A DNA stretch of 64,000 nt, from NCBI RefSeq assembly GCF_019923725.1, contig NZ_JAHXRI010000007.1:186001-250000 (forward strand), read 5' to 3'. This stretch comes from Zwartia hollandica. GTDB lineage: Bacteria > Pseudomonadota > Gammaproteobacteria > Burkholderiales > Burkholderiaceae_B. Shown here one piece after another: positions 54,904-63,729 of this stretch. Below the pieces are notes generated by a model. That model did no database searches and was not told the origin of the DNA. It worked only from the letters and a program-made list of their open reading frames with translations. How positions within the stretch are numbered: position 1 is the first letter of the stretch; each line of letters starts with the position of its first letter. Position numbers and translations under genes: made by a program.

Positions 54904-55500
54904 ATGGCTAAAAATAAAACCACCCCGATACCCCGCGAGGTGCCAACTTGTAAAGTTGCACTTGCGACAGAGCTCTTTGCCAAAGAGTCGCATGTTGAAA
55001 AAACGTCGGACACTCAGGCACTGCCCACCTCCGACAAGAACTTCAGGCGCCTGTACGCAGACCAAACCGTCCACCACTGGTGTCAATGGGCAACGGTCGC
55101 TGGTTTTGTGCCAATTCCAGTCGTAGACATCCTATCAATCTCTGCCGCTCAAGCAAAGATGGTACACAGCCTGTGCAAAATCTACGATAAGCAATTCGAG
55201 CGCGAGGCGCTTTCGTCGATTATTTCAGGTCTTTTGGGCGGAAGCCTGACTGGCTTGCTATCAGCGAGCTTGGCATTTACGATGATTCGCAATATTCCTC
55301 TGGTCGGATCAACCCTGTCTTCGCTTACACAGCCAGCCGTCGCGTACGGTGCCACCTATGCGTTAGGCGCTGTTTTTATCCAACACTTCGAAAAAGGTCT
55401 GAATATGTCAGAGCTTTCTGTGAAAGAAGTGGAGCAATATTTTATAGATAAGTTCAAGCAGGGTCGCGCAGCCTTTAAAAAAACAGCGCCCGCGGCTTAA
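54904..55500 (+). CDS. DUF697-like membrane protein (paralogue of 61494-62102)
   Basis: The 198-residue protein has a polar N-terminal region and then the DUF697/YcjF-like core: NFRRLYADQTVHHWCQWATV, AGFVPIPVVDILSISAAQAKMVHSLC, and hydrophobic helices from about residue 110 to 165. The same core is in the gene at 61494-62102 (FRRLLADQTVKNWSQWATVA and AGFIPVPFLDLAAISGVQIKM). DUF697 domains are often attached to GTPases, but there is no GTPase domain here. The next gene, a thioesterase, starts 3 bases after its stop. Confidence 0.78.
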   Translation: MAKNKTTPIPREVPTCKVALATELFAKESHVEKTSDTQALPTSDKNFRRLYADQTVHHWCQWATVAGFVPIPVVDILSISAAQAKMVHSLCKIYDKQFEREALSSIISGLLGGSLTGLLSASLAFTMIRNIPLVGSTLSSLTQPAVAYGATYALGAVFIQHFEKGLNMSELSVKEVEQYFIDKFKQGRAAFKKTAPAA

Positions 55501-55503
55501 CAC

Positions 55504-56259
55504 GTGCCCGCAGTGTCACCCAACCTTTGGGTTACGCGCCCGTCTCCTAGTGCTCACGCAACGAAGCGCTTGTTTTGCCTACCCTTTGCAGGCGGAGGGG
55601 CCTCGGTCTACCGTTCCTGGGCTACACATTTTGGGCCAACGCTCGAGGTCTGCCCTATTCAGTTTCCCGGGCGCGAGGGACGAATCTTCGAACCGGCCTT
55701 CACCGGTGTGGACGCCTTGGTAGCAACGCTAAAGAAACACCTTAGTCCTTATTTAGATCGGCCCTATGCGATTTATGGACACAGCATGGGAGCGTTAGTC
55801 ACGTTTGAACTTGCCCAAGCGATCGCCAATGATGACAGTCTACCCAACCCCGAAAGGATTTTTGTCGCAGCACACCGTGCCCCGCACCTACCTTTGCAAC
55901 GTACCCCACTTAGTGACTTATCTACTGAGGCGTTTGTCGAGAAGTTAAAACAGTACGGTGGCTTCGACCAAGAGATTTTGAATAACATCGAAATGATGGA
56001 ACTCATCTTGCCGACACTTCGTGCCGATTTCACACTCTGCGAAAGCTATCAATACAAAACGAGTCCAAAATTAAAACATCCCATTCACGTATTCGCTGGG
56101 ACAGAAGATCAGCAAACAACAGTCGAAAGCACCTACGCGTGGGATCAACACAGTGATGTATCCGTCGACTCAACACTTTTTACGGGCGGACATTTTTTTT
56201 TAAATAGCTGCCAGCAAGATGTTCTAAAGAAAATCAGACAGACACTCTTATCAACGTAA
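55504..56259 (+). CDS. Type II thioesterase of nonribosomal peptide/polyketide synthesis
   Basis: The 251-residue alpha/beta hydrolase has the TEII features LFCLPFAGGGASVYRSWA, VCPIQFPGREGR, nucleophile S94 in YGHSMGALVTFELA, and the catalytic His in FTGGHFFLNS. Such enzymes clear wrongly loaded groups from carrier proteins of synthetases. No synthetase is in the window, but the MbtH gene at the right edge points to one nearby. GTG is the start, 3 bases after the DUF697-like gene, so these two are translationally linked. Confidence 0.88.
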   Translation: MPAVSPNLWVTRPSPSAHATKRLFCLPFAGGGASVYRSWATHFGPTLEVCPIQFPGREGRIFEPAFTGVDALVATLKKHLSPYLDRPYAIYGHSMGALVTFELAQAIANDDSLPNPERIFVAAHRAPHLPLQRTPLSDLSTEAFVEKLKQYGGFDQEILNNIEMMELILPTLRADFTLCESYQYKTSPKLKHPIHVFAGTEDQQTTVESTYAWDQHSDVSVDSTLFTGGHFFLNSCQQDVLKKIRQTLLST

Positions 56260-56270
56260 TAGCTCAGCCT

Positions 56271-56304
56271 AAAAAAAAGGCCACGATCAAATCGTGGCCT
56301 TTTT
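56271..56304. terminator. Bidirectional terminator between thioesterase and lipoprotein genes
   Basis: GGCCACGAT-caa-ATCGTGGCC is a perfect 9-bp stem with an A-run (56271-56278) before it and a T-run (56300-56304) after it. It ends both convergent units. Confidence 0.92.
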
Positions 56305-56319
56305 GCATCTCTCACCCGC

Positions 56320-57576
56320 TTACTTCACCAGTACGGCAGGTGAAGGTGGGATAGAGCCCGAGATCTTATTCAGAGTAAGCAGTTGAGATAACAACACCAT
56401 CACCTCTTTACTAAAACTATTCGAGTCATCCGGTATGCTGTAGGTGGCTCCTCGATACTCCAAAGCAGTCAACGTATTAGCGAGACGCTGGTTCTTGTGA
56501 ACAATGAACAAGGGCACTGGAGGAAAGTCTTCCGCCGTCGAGTTAGGCTTTGCTTCGAGTGCCTCAGGATTGAAGATCTTCACGATCGTTGGTTTTTCCG
56601 CATTCTGCATCGAGACGACCTGACCCAAGAAGTCGAAGACATTTCGCGTTGAGCGCAGTTTGATATTGATCGATAAATTTTTATAGGTTTGATTACCAAA
56701 ATCTGCCAGCAATTTACCAAGCTCAGTCGCCGTGCGACTCGGTGCGCGCGCCTTGAACGTTTGTGTACAGTACATCGACGGAGCTAGTGAGTCCCCAAAT
56801 AAAACCTGACCATCAGTGCGATTCAAACACATACGGAACTGAGGAACAAGTCGAACCAGTTGATACCTGTTAGGGCGGCCTGGCGTTGCAATCTCATCCA
56901 CGGTGACGCCGGAAGCCAGCGCTGCAGTGAACATCCCCATCGATGCTCTCATCGTAGCCTCGTCCATAACCGGCGACTGAGGGACTTTCATGAAAGTTGG
57001 CTCAACACTCAAACCAGCTGCCACCAGCACATACAACACCCTCTGAAAGCTCAAATAGTCTTCTTTGGAAGGGTCATTCACGAAACTGGCAATAACATCT
57101 TTCTTGTCCGTCACCACATCGATCGAGTCGATCACGAGCGAATACAACACAGATCTAGGCGCAGCTTGATTGGCCGACAAATAGCCTACGATCTCAGGCT
57201 GTATTGCTGACAAAAAAGGCTTCATGAAGGTCGCGTTGTCGAGAGACGACTGGGTAAACGTATATCCACCGCTGACCGTCAACCCTACAGTGGGTGTCAA
57301 GGTGTTAGACATTGTAGAGAGGCTGTTCGCAGTACCCGTTAACGACGCGTTGGCTGACACATTACCCGTGCCCATAATGGACGGAATATCCAAAAAACTC
57401 ACGGGCATTTTTTGCGATGCGCGCACGACGTTAATGAGAGTATTGTCATTACTGTAGGACTCTACGACGTCCCTGTAGGCTGCGGACATACTACGAAAGG
57501 TTGTGGAATTCGTAGAACCGCAACCGCTTAGCACAGCAACGACCACCGCCATGCCCAATAAAAAAAATTTACGCAT
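56320..57576 (-). CDS. Lipoprotein of unknown family (paralogue of 20420-21658)
   Basis: The 418-residue protein has a lipobox ending at Cys19 (VLSGCG). It shares the block order of the lipoprotein at 20420-21658, including SFLDIPSIMGTGNVS, SLDNATFMKPFLSAI, LRSTRNVFDFLGQVV and the C-terminal LLTLNKISGSIPPSPAVLVK. It is about as long as the other copy. The function is unknown. It stands apart from its neighbours (terminator after, 45 bases to the small gene before). Confidence 0.82.
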   Translation of the reverse strand: MRKFFLLGMAVVVAVLSGCGSTNSTTFRSMSAAYRDVVESYSNDNTLINVVRASQKMPVSFLDIPSIMGTGNVSANASLTGTANSLSTMSNTLTPTVGLTVSGGYTFTQSSLDNATFMKPFLSAIQPEIVGYLSANQAAPRSVLYSLVIDSIDVVTDKKDVIASFVNDPSKEDYLSFQRVLYVLVAAGLSVEPTFMKVPQSPVMDEATMRASMGMFTAALASGVTVDEIATPGRPNRYQLVRLVPQFRMCLNRTDGQVLFGDSLAPSMYCTQTFKARAPSRTATELGKLLADFGNQTYKNLSINIKLRSTRNVFDFLGQVVSMQNAEKPTIVKIFNPEALEAKPNSTAEDFPPVPLFIVHKNQRLANTLTALEYRGATYSIPDDSNSFSKEVMVLLSQLLTLNKISGSIPPSPAVLVK

Positions 57577-57621
57577 TGGAAAATACTCCGTATGTCAAAG
57601 GGAAACCATCGTCTACGCGAC

Positions 57622-57831
57622 TTAACCCAAAAACTTTGTGATGAACCAAAAGGAAGCGAAAGCGACTACGCCAATTAAAACGACACGGACAATGAAGTTT
57701 AATAACGTGGCGAAAATACCAATGGGTTTCCCGTCCGCACCAAACTGTTTACGGCGAAAAATCGAAAACATGATGAAGCCACCAAGCATGGCCCCGACCA
57801 ACAAAATCTTGATTACAACGATAGCAGTCAC
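57622..57831 (-). CDS. Small two-segment membrane protein, GTG start
   Basis: From a GTG at 57831 (GGAG 6 bases upstream) this gives 69 residues with two hydrophobic segments (TAIVVIKILLVGAMLGGFIM and IVRVVLIGVVAFASFWFI) and a short loop FRRKQFGADGKPIG. A longer reading from 57870 adds 13 residues but lacks a ribosome site. The gene is unrecognised. Confidence 0.6.
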   Translation of the reverse strand: MTAIVVIKILLVGAMLGGFIMFSIFRRKQFGADGKPIGIFATLLNFIVRVVLIGVVAFASFWFITKFLG

Positions 57832-57993
57832 AGTGGGCTCCAATAAAGGCCAAGATAATGATGCACACACTTGCTTGTGTGAGCGTTTAACAGCAGGGCT
57901 TTGCGAATTCTTTTGCTATCATACCGAAACAAGCTGTACTTTTCGATAATGCTCCATCGAAAAAATCTGGTTTTCAGATGTATTGGATAAATA

Positions 57994-58842
57994 ATGATAG
58001 CGGTGAAGAAAAGACTCAGAGCTGTCCTCACGTTGTGCCTAGCTTGCCTGGCCGCACCTGTTGCTGCACAGCCAGGCAACGCAACGCCCAATCCCGCGAC
58101 AACGGACAAGACGACAGCGGCTAGTGCACCTGACCGCGAGGGCCGTATCCCTAACGCAAAAATCTCGCAAAACCTCGCACAGCGACGGATAGGCTTAGTT
58201 TGTTCGATATTTGCCGGAAAATTTGACTGGTGGACACTGACTTTACGCATCAAGCAGTATTCCACAATGGGTCTTACTGAAAACTGTGATGAGCAGCACT
58301 ATGACAGCCTCACGCTTGCGTCAATGGAGGCACAACTTCGTGCCGTACAACAACCTCTTTTTGTTGTGCGCGGCGGTGCACATCGCTACTTAATGGATGT
58401 GAACTTAGCCACCCTACCCAATCCCTTTGTTCGAATCGGAGAGCTTATGTTTTCCGCAGTAGGTGAAGTGCGTATTGGTTTAGTGGATTTGATTAGGGCG
58501 GAGAACTATATACCGGACAACCTAATTGCCAGCAATTACAGGCCCTTCACTATGCACGGCAATATTCAGTACATCTGGAATATTGGCAAGCCTATCCACC
58601 GCCTCGTTGCGCCTAATGGCGATCGCTACATCATGTACGGTTACACAACACGTGTAATCAAACAACTCACACAAGCCAACCTCGCCGAGATGGGACCTTT
58701 ATTGAATAAACCGGAAGGCTGGAAGTACGAAAGTTTTTTATTAGACAAGACACTCACAATCAAAACAACGCCGTCCAATCGCTTTAAGGTAGATTTTTTG
58801 TTTGATGATGCCAACAATCTGTACATCAAACACGACGATTGA
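57994..58842 (+). CDS. Exported protein of unknown family
   Basis: I do not recognise this 282-residue protein. It has a signal peptide (VLTLCLACLAAPVAAQ), then a low-complexity Thr/Ala/Pro linker to about residue 55. A globular region follows, with two cysteines (CSIFAGKFDW, ENCDEQHYD) that may form a disulphide, and aromatic stretches such as HGNIQYIWNIGKP. The C-terminal VDFLFDDANNLYIKHDD ends the chain. It is on the opposite strand from the SPFH operon, ending 23 bases from it. Confidence 0.72.
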   Translation: MIAVKKRLRAVLTLCLACLAAPVAAQPGNATPNPATTDKTTAASAPDREGRIPNAKISQNLAQRRIGLVCSIFAGKFDWWTLTLRIKQYSTMGLTENCDEQHYDSLTLASMEAQLRAVQQPLFVVRGGAHRYLMDVNLATLPNPFVRIGELMFSAVGEVRIGLVDLIRAENYIPDNLIASNYRPFTMHGNIQYIWNIGKPIHRLVAPNGDRYIMYGYTTRVIKQLTQANLAEMGPLLNKPEGWKYESFLLDKTLTIKTTPSNRFKVDFLFDDANNLYIKHDD

Positions 58843-58865
58843 AGCACGCCACACAGCCCGATGCT

Positions 58866-59801
58866 TCAGCGAACACTCTTTAGAGGTGTGTCTCTAAGCA
58901 CTTCACTTCCACCCATGATCAGCGGCAAGCCAGAACTGCCCGATCCGAATATCAACACTTTGCTGTTTGGCGAGGCCGCGAGATTTGCGCTAGCTTCAAT
59001 GCCTTTGTAACGAAGGTAATTTTCAGTTAAAGCGTTATCTGCAATCGATTGAAAATCTCTGATACCAGCAGCTTCGATTCGCTTTCGCTCAGCCTCTAAC
59101 TTTTCGGTCACTAGACGATATTGATATGCCTCGGACTTCACGAGTTCGACCGCCTTTTGTTGCAACGCCGCCTCAAGGTCTCCAGGAAAGCTGAACTTCG
59201 TCACTTGCACGTCACTGATCGTCAGCAACCGCACATCGGTTAACCCGATCGGCGTGATCTTTTTCAGAATGACATCGCTGGTATCCAAGGAAATTGTTTG
59301 GCTAATTTTTTGTATATCTTTGGTAAAAGCATCGACAGATGAGTATTGCGCCACCGACTCACGCGCTTGCGCTTCTATGATGGGCAGAATAGTTTTTTCG
59401 TAATAGTCTGGCCCAACAAACTTGTGCAAGAGAGGAAGGTTGAAGGGATAGGCCACATACTGAAAAGAAATGGTCATTTTTGACTTCAACCGATCAGAAG
59501 TCAAAACCTCAATATCCGTTGTCTTTTGCTGCACTTGGGACGTATAGATTGTCATTTGGTTCCAAGGCAGGGTCAAGGTTAGGCCCTCTTGGTACACGTT
59601 ATCGAGATCCGTACCGCCCCCTAGGCGTTTGTATAGGACGCCTAAATGACCAGCCGGGATGATGTGTACCGAGTGAGGCCAAATCACAAGACCGCCACCC
59701 ATGAGCACCAAAACTATCACCACGATACTGACTGCGTGCAACCTCAGCCAATTGATGTAGTCGTGCACTAACTCGGAAAAATAAGAGCTTATTCGACTCA
59801 T
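58866..59801 (-). CDS. SPFH/prohibitin-family membrane protein
   Basis: The 311-residue protein has one N-terminal membrane segment (about residues 25-42). An SPFH (band 7) domain follows: IIPAGHLGVLYKRLGGG, EGLTLTLPWNQMTIY and TSDRLKSKMTISFQYVAYP. A helical coiled stretch (LEAALQQKAVELVKSEAYQYRLVTEKLEAERKRIEAA) and a hydrophobic tail come next. Such proteins build membrane scaffolds or cages around proteases or other assemblies. It is the last gene of the MbtH-ParA operon and starts 15 bases after the exporter stop. Confidence 0.86.
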   Translation of the reverse strand: MSRISSYFSELVHDYINWLRLHAVSIVVIVLVLMGGGLVIWPHSVHIIPAGHLGVLYKRLGGGTDLDNVYQEGLTLTLPWNQMTIYTSQVQQKTTDIEVLTSDRLKSKMTISFQYVAYPFNLPLLHKFVGPDYYEKTILPIIEAQARESVAQYSSVDAFTKDIQKISQTISLDTSDVILKKITPIGLTDVRLLTISDVQVTKFSFPGDLEAALQQKAVELVKSEAYQYRLVTEKLEAERKRIEAAGIRDFQSIADNALTENYLRYKGIEASANLAASPNSKVLIFGSGSSGLPLIMGGSEVLRDTPLKSVR

Positions 59802-59816
59802 GATATCTGGTGCCTA

Positions 59817-61454
59817 TTAATCAAATGCACGAAGCTTGCCATTTTGAATAAACAGCAGGTGGTCGGCTTCATGGAAATAATGATCATCGTGTGTAATCGC
59901 GATCACAATTTTATTCATCGCTCGTAACTCAGGAATAATTTTTTCGTAAAAGAACTTACGAAACTCAGGGTCTTGATCAGAAGCCCACTCGTCCAAAATA
60001 ATAATGGGTCGTTTCTCCAAGATTGAAACGATCAATGCAATTCTTTTCTTTTGGCCTGTCGACAAATTTAAATCACTAAAGGATCGACTTTGAAAGGTAA
60101 CGCGCTCTGGTAACTCTAGTTTTTTGAGCCACTTATCAACCTCTTCGTCAGGCGTATCGTACATGCCATACAATTTTTTAAACAGGTGAAAATCACTAAA
60201 AATTGTCGAGAACAGATCTCGATACGCTTGTGATTGTGCACTGTTGACTTCAACACCATTCAAAAGAATTCGCCCTGAGTCGGGTGCAATCAGGCCAGTC
60301 AAGATACGGATAAACGATGTTTTGCCCGACCCATTACCACCACGAACAAAATAGACCTTGCCTGCTTCAAAATCACAACTAATGGGGCCCAACACAAAAG
60401 GCGTCGCACCTGGCTTACTTTCAAAACGATAAGAAACGTTCTCGACAGAAATCCTCTCAACGACCTGATCAACGAAATCATCGGCGGCAGGAATTTCTTT
60501 TTTAATCGCCTCGAGCTGTGCCATAAAACGATTTACTTCTTCCGCGGCGGTATTAGCCTGCGAGAGAAGCGGCAGCGAGCTAATGATCCCGGTTAAGGAA
60601 CCCGCGATAAACAATACCGTCGTTGACACAGCAACCACGCTTTTATAAAACTCAGAAGAAATCACCGGGATCACGAAAATCGCTACGCCGACGAAAGCGT
60701 AAATCATCACCTGAATTGAGGCGAAACCATTAGACAAATAAATGAAGGTTCGTGCCTTGACATCAGCGACGTGGCGCGAGCTGTTGATGATGTCACTACT
60801 GATATCAAAAGCCCTCGCGGAGTTCATCTTGATCTCTTTGAAGCCAGTCAGGAAGTCAGATATTTGGGAATTTGCTTGTCCTTCCTCCATCCACGCATCT
60901 TCGAGCTTGTCGTGCATCGCCGTAAAATTCCCAGCAAAATACACGAGGATTGCACACCCAAACACCAGCGTAATCAGTCCGGCCGCAAAAGACAGATAAA
61001 ACAAATATCCAACTGCAAAGACAAGCATGGACATTGCTTGGCAGGTGGGGACAAACATCGTGGCCCCCTGACTGATCGTCAGCGTATCTCGGCTCAAGAT
61101 GGTCATGATGTGAGGGGGGCCAATTTTCTGCAGAGTCAACAGATCCGTCTTTAAGACCTCTCCCATCACACGCATCCGAATGCGATGGATCAGAATCTGA
61201 GTAGCGGTCATACTTTCTTTATTATTGATTCGTACCAACACTGTGTAGGAAATCAATAGGGGTATGAACAACGCGAACGCCCATAAAGGCGTGTCTTGCG
61301 CAGCCACTTGTGCGGCGGAGTAGTTCACGAGTGCAATCAAGGCCGTGCTGCATAGGCCGGCAAGACCAGCCACGTAAATAATACGACCCAAACTTAAGCC
61401 ACTGTATTCTTGGACTAACTTAATGAGCTCTGAAGCTTGTCGTGCACTACGCAT
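59817..61454 (-). CDS. Cyclic peptide/lipopeptide ABC exporter, SyrD/PvdE-like
   Basis: The 545-residue protein has an N-terminal membrane domain of six segments and a C-terminal ATPase: Walker A GGNGSGKTS, signature STGQKKR (LSTGQ instead of LSGGQ), Walker B PIIILDEWASDQDPEFR, and switch His in AITHDDHYF. The length, the LSTGQ-type signature and the DEWASDQDPEFR block are typical of the cyclic peptide exporters (SyrD, PvdE, YojI). It would carry a peptide or precursor out of the cytoplasm. Together with thioesterase and MbtH it marks a peptide synthesis cluster. Confidence 0.9.
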   Translation of the reverse strand: MRSARQASELIKLVQEYSGLSLGRIIYVAGLAGLCSTALIALVNYSAAQVAAQDTPLWAFALFIPLLISYTVLVRINNKESMTATQILIHRIRMRVMGEVLKTDLLTLQKIGPPHIMTILSRDTLTISQGATMFVPTCQAMSMLVFAVGYLFYLSFAAGLITLVFGCAILVYFAGNFTAMHDKLEDAWMEEGQANSQISDFLTGFKEIKMNSARAFDISSDIINSSRHVADVKARTFIYLSNGFASIQVMIYAFVGVAIFVIPVISSEFYKSVVAVSTTVLFIAGSLTGIISSLPLLSQANTAAEEVNRFMAQLEAIKKEIPAADDFVDQVVERISVENVSYRFESKPGATPFVLGPISCDFEAGKVYFVRGGNGSGKTSFIRILTGLIAPDSGRILLNGVEVNSAQSQAYRDLFSTIFSDFHLFKKLYGMYDTPDEEVDKWLKKLELPERVTFQSRSFSDLNLSTGQKKRIALIVSILEKRPIIILDEWASDQDPEFRKFFYEKIIPELRAMNKIVIAITHDDHYFHEADHLLFIQNGKLRAFD

Positions 61455-61493
61455 CTGTCCATTCCATTTAAGTCAGCACTGCGTTGGCCCAGT

Positions 61494-62102
61494 TTAAATG
61501 GGGGTCGCAGCTACATCGGCCGCTTTTTCTGCAGCACTTTTCTTTAGAAACATTTTTTTTGCATAAGCGACCTGCTCTTGATAAGTCGACTTTATTGCAT
61601 CAATCGACATAGACATAAGCGTCCCATTAGACTCAAAATGTCTGACGAATATCGTACCGACTGCATACGTGGTCGCGTAAGACATCACAGGCTGGGTTAC
61701 CGCAGCAAGTGTCGAGCCAATGATAGGCACACTCTTAATTAGCGTGCCAGATAGCGCCGTCGAAGCTACTGTCGTGATACCCCCTCCCGCCAAACCAGAC
61801 AAAATTGCGCGAACTTGTCGTTGCTCAAAGGGGATGTCATAGACCTTACACAAGTCATAAATCATCTTAATCTGCACACCAGAGATTGCGGCGAGATCAA
61901 GAAAAGGCACGGGTATAAAGCCCGCAACCGTTGCCCATTGAGACCAATTTTTGACAGTTTGATCCGCAAGCAAGCGACGAAAGTCTTTGACCATCAGCGG
62001 CTCCGCTAATGCTAAGTCCTCATCCCTGGAGTACTCCGCCTCAAACTGCTGCGCCGCAGCTTGCCCACGGACGTTACGGTCTGTTGGATCGGATTTTGTC
62101 AT
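61494..62102 (-). CDS. DUF697-like membrane protein (paralogue of 54904-55500)
   Basis: The 202-residue protein has an acidic N-terminus and the DUF697 core with three to four hydrophobic helices (KNWSQWATVA, AGFIPVPFLDLAAIS, GLAGGGITTVASTALSGTLI, MSYATTYAVGTIFVRHF). Its sister gene lies next to the thioesterase gene 6.5 kb away. It precedes the exporter by 39 bases and follows the Lys/Ala-rich gene by 60 bases. No GTPase domain is present. Confidence 0.78.
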   Translation of the reverse strand: MTKSDPTDRNVRGQAAAQQFEAEYSRDEDLALAEPLMVKDFRRLLADQTVKNWSQWATVAGFIPVPFLDLAAISGVQIKMIYDLCKVYDIPFEQRQVRAILSGLAGGGITTVASTALSGTLIKSVPIIGSTLAAVTQPVMSYATTYAVGTIFVRHFESNGTLMSMSIDAIKSTYQEQVAYAKKMFLKKSAAEKAADVAATPI

Positions 62103-62162
62103 GACAGTTACCTTTTCAAAATAATACCGGGGCAGTCTAAGTTGAGCTGCACCGTAGTCGAC

Positions 62163-62939
62163 TCAGCGACCAAGTTTAAACGCCATTCGCTTCAAATGAC
62201 TCAGTCCATTCCAGTCAAGCGAAACATACTTGTGCTGTCCATTCAATTGTCGAGCCAAGAAAATTGTGTTTTTGCGAATATTTAAGATGGACGCCGTCAC
62301 GAACCCTAACCCACCACCCATAACAAGCCCAGCAACAGCAAGAGGGAAAAACCCAGATCTCGATCGGTCGACCGGCCCCTCAAGATGCATGAGCGAAACG
62401 AACTCACCATTAGGCTCGTAGAAACCAAACTCGTCCGATTGTGGCCCTGGAACAATCTCTCGGACACTCAATACATCGCCATAGCGGACCTGCGCGACGG
62501 GGCGATTGCGCAAAACCGGGACCGCAACAACCTCAGCCTGCCCTTCCTTGCTTCTGCCGTACTCTTGTGACGCACTCACCTCCGGTGCCGCGTTGGCAAC
62601 GACAGCTTTACTCTTGTTTCTCGGGGTTTTTACACTCTTCTTTTTTTCTTCCAAAACACCGCTAGCTGCTACGGCCTTTTCAGGTGAGGCGGGCTTGACT
62701 TGCTTGATCGATTTGATGTCAGCCTTACTTGTCTTTTTCGCGACAGCTTTTCCAGTCCCTTTCACTGATGGCTTAGCTTTGGTCTTTTCTGGGCGCGCAG
62801 CAACGGACTTTGTCTTCGCCGTTCCCGTGCGCGCAGCCACTGGCGAATCAGACAACAATCCTGATCGGGGTGGGGCTGACTTCGTGTCTACCACCAGTGG
62901 GTTGAGACGAATCGTTTTTTTTGCTCGGGTCGTAGCCAT
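62163..62939 (-). CDS. Lys/Ala-rich protein with C-terminal membrane segment, probable ParA partner
   Basis: The 258-residue protein starts MATTRAKKTIRLNPLVVDTK. A long low-complexity Lys/Ala/Pro/Ser region (about residues 30-130, with KTKAKPSVKGTGKAVAKKTS) resembles histone H1-like tails. A globular region with VLRNRPVAQVRYGDVLSVRE and a hydrophobic segment near residue 200-220 (FPLAVAGLVMGGGLGFVTA) follow. Basic N-terminal segments often stimulate ParA-type ATPases or bind DNA. I use the ATG at 62939, which lies 11 bases after the ParA stop. This gene has no recognised family. Confidence 0.72.
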   Translation of the reverse strand: MATTRAKKTIRLNPLVVDTKSAPPRSGLLSDSPVAARTGTAKTKSVAARPEKTKAKPSVKGTGKAVAKKTSKADIKSIKQVKPASPEKAVAASGVLEEKKKSVKTPRNKSKAVVANAAPEVSASQEYGRSKEGQAEVVAVPVLRNRPVAQVRYGDVLSVREIVPGPQSDEFGFYEPNGEFVSLMHLEGPVDRSRSGFFPLAVAGLVMGGGLGFVTASILNIRKNTIFLARQLNGQHKYVSLDWNGLSHLKRMAFKLGR

Positions 62940-62950
62940 ATCTACCTTAT

Positions 62951-63703
62951 CTATCGTTGAGCAACTTCTGTTGCGAGCGCACGATAGTCGGCCGAGGCCG
63001 CGCACGAAGCGTCGTATTCAAGCACTGGCATTCCATAAGAAGGCGCTTCGGCCAGGCGAACATTCTCTCGAATCAGCGTCTGCAATACCTGGGCACCGAA
63101 ACGCTCTGTTAAAAGCTCAAGTACATCCTTCGAATGTCTCGTTCGCGCATCAACACGGGACGCTACAAAACCAAGTATTTCCAGGTCGGGATTCAGCACT
63201 TCTTTAATCTCGTCAACTAAAGACATCAGTTGGGCCACACCCGAGAGCGTAAGCACATGCGTCGTGACGGGGATCAACAGTTCTTTGGCAGCGACCAAAG
63301 CATTTAGCGTCACCACACCAAGAGTGGGTGGCGTATCAATCAAGATGTAATCCCACTTTGACGCATCAAGCTTGGCCAGTCGACGCTTCAATATTGAATC
63401 AATAGCAAGCTTGCCAGCAAGCGCCTTTTCTACATTTGCCAGATCTTGACTAGCGATAATCACGCCAATGTTTGGCGTGGCCGAGGCACTAATCAGCTTT
63501 TCAACAGCGCCGGCCTCCGTCAACAGCTTGAACGCACCATCCGCATGCTCGCCTGCGGCCAACCACTGACTGGCATTCGCCTGAGGATCTAGGTCGATCA
63601 CTAGCACCCGCTGCCCAGTTTCCGCCAGCGCTGCAGCCAAATTAACTACCGTGGTTGTCTTGGCACAGCCACCTTTCTGATTTGCAACCGCGATTGTTCG
63701 CAT
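62951..63703 (-). CDS. parA: ParA-family partition ATPase
   Basis: The 250-residue ATPase has the deviant Walker A KGGCAKTTT (signature Lys10 and Lys15), Walker A' LVIDLDPQANASQWL, and Walker B DYILIDTPPTLG. It has no N-terminal DNA-binding domain, so it is the small, cargo-positioning type of ParA (as with carboxysomes, chemoreceptors and granules). ParB is not in the window, and the Lys/Ala-rich protein immediately downstream is the obvious candidate partner. The ATP-bound form would bind the nucleoid and move or space cargo. Confidence 0.9.
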   Translation of the reverse strand: MRTIAVANQKGGCAKTTTVVNLAAALAETGQRVLVIDLDPQANASQWLAAGEHADGAFKLLTEAGAVEKLISASATPNIGVIIASQDLANVEKALAGKLAIDSILKRRLAKLDASKWDYILIDTPPTLGVVTLNALVAAKELLIPVTTHVLTLSGVAQLMSLVDEIKEVLNPDLEILGFVASRVDARTRHSKDVLELLTERFGAQVLQTLIRENVRLAEAPSYGMPVLEYDASCAASADYRALATEVAQR

Positions 63704-63729
63704 TGGACAACACCTAAGAAAAACAACTG

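Noticed and set aside
57828-58265. A 145-codon open frame on the minus strand
   Set aside because: It is antisense to the signal-peptide-bearing gene at 57994-58842, and its translation has an unlikely composition with no domain or signal.
62506-63207. A 233-codon plus-strand frame
   Set aside because: It runs antisense across the Lys/Ala-rich and ParA genes and mirrors their composition.
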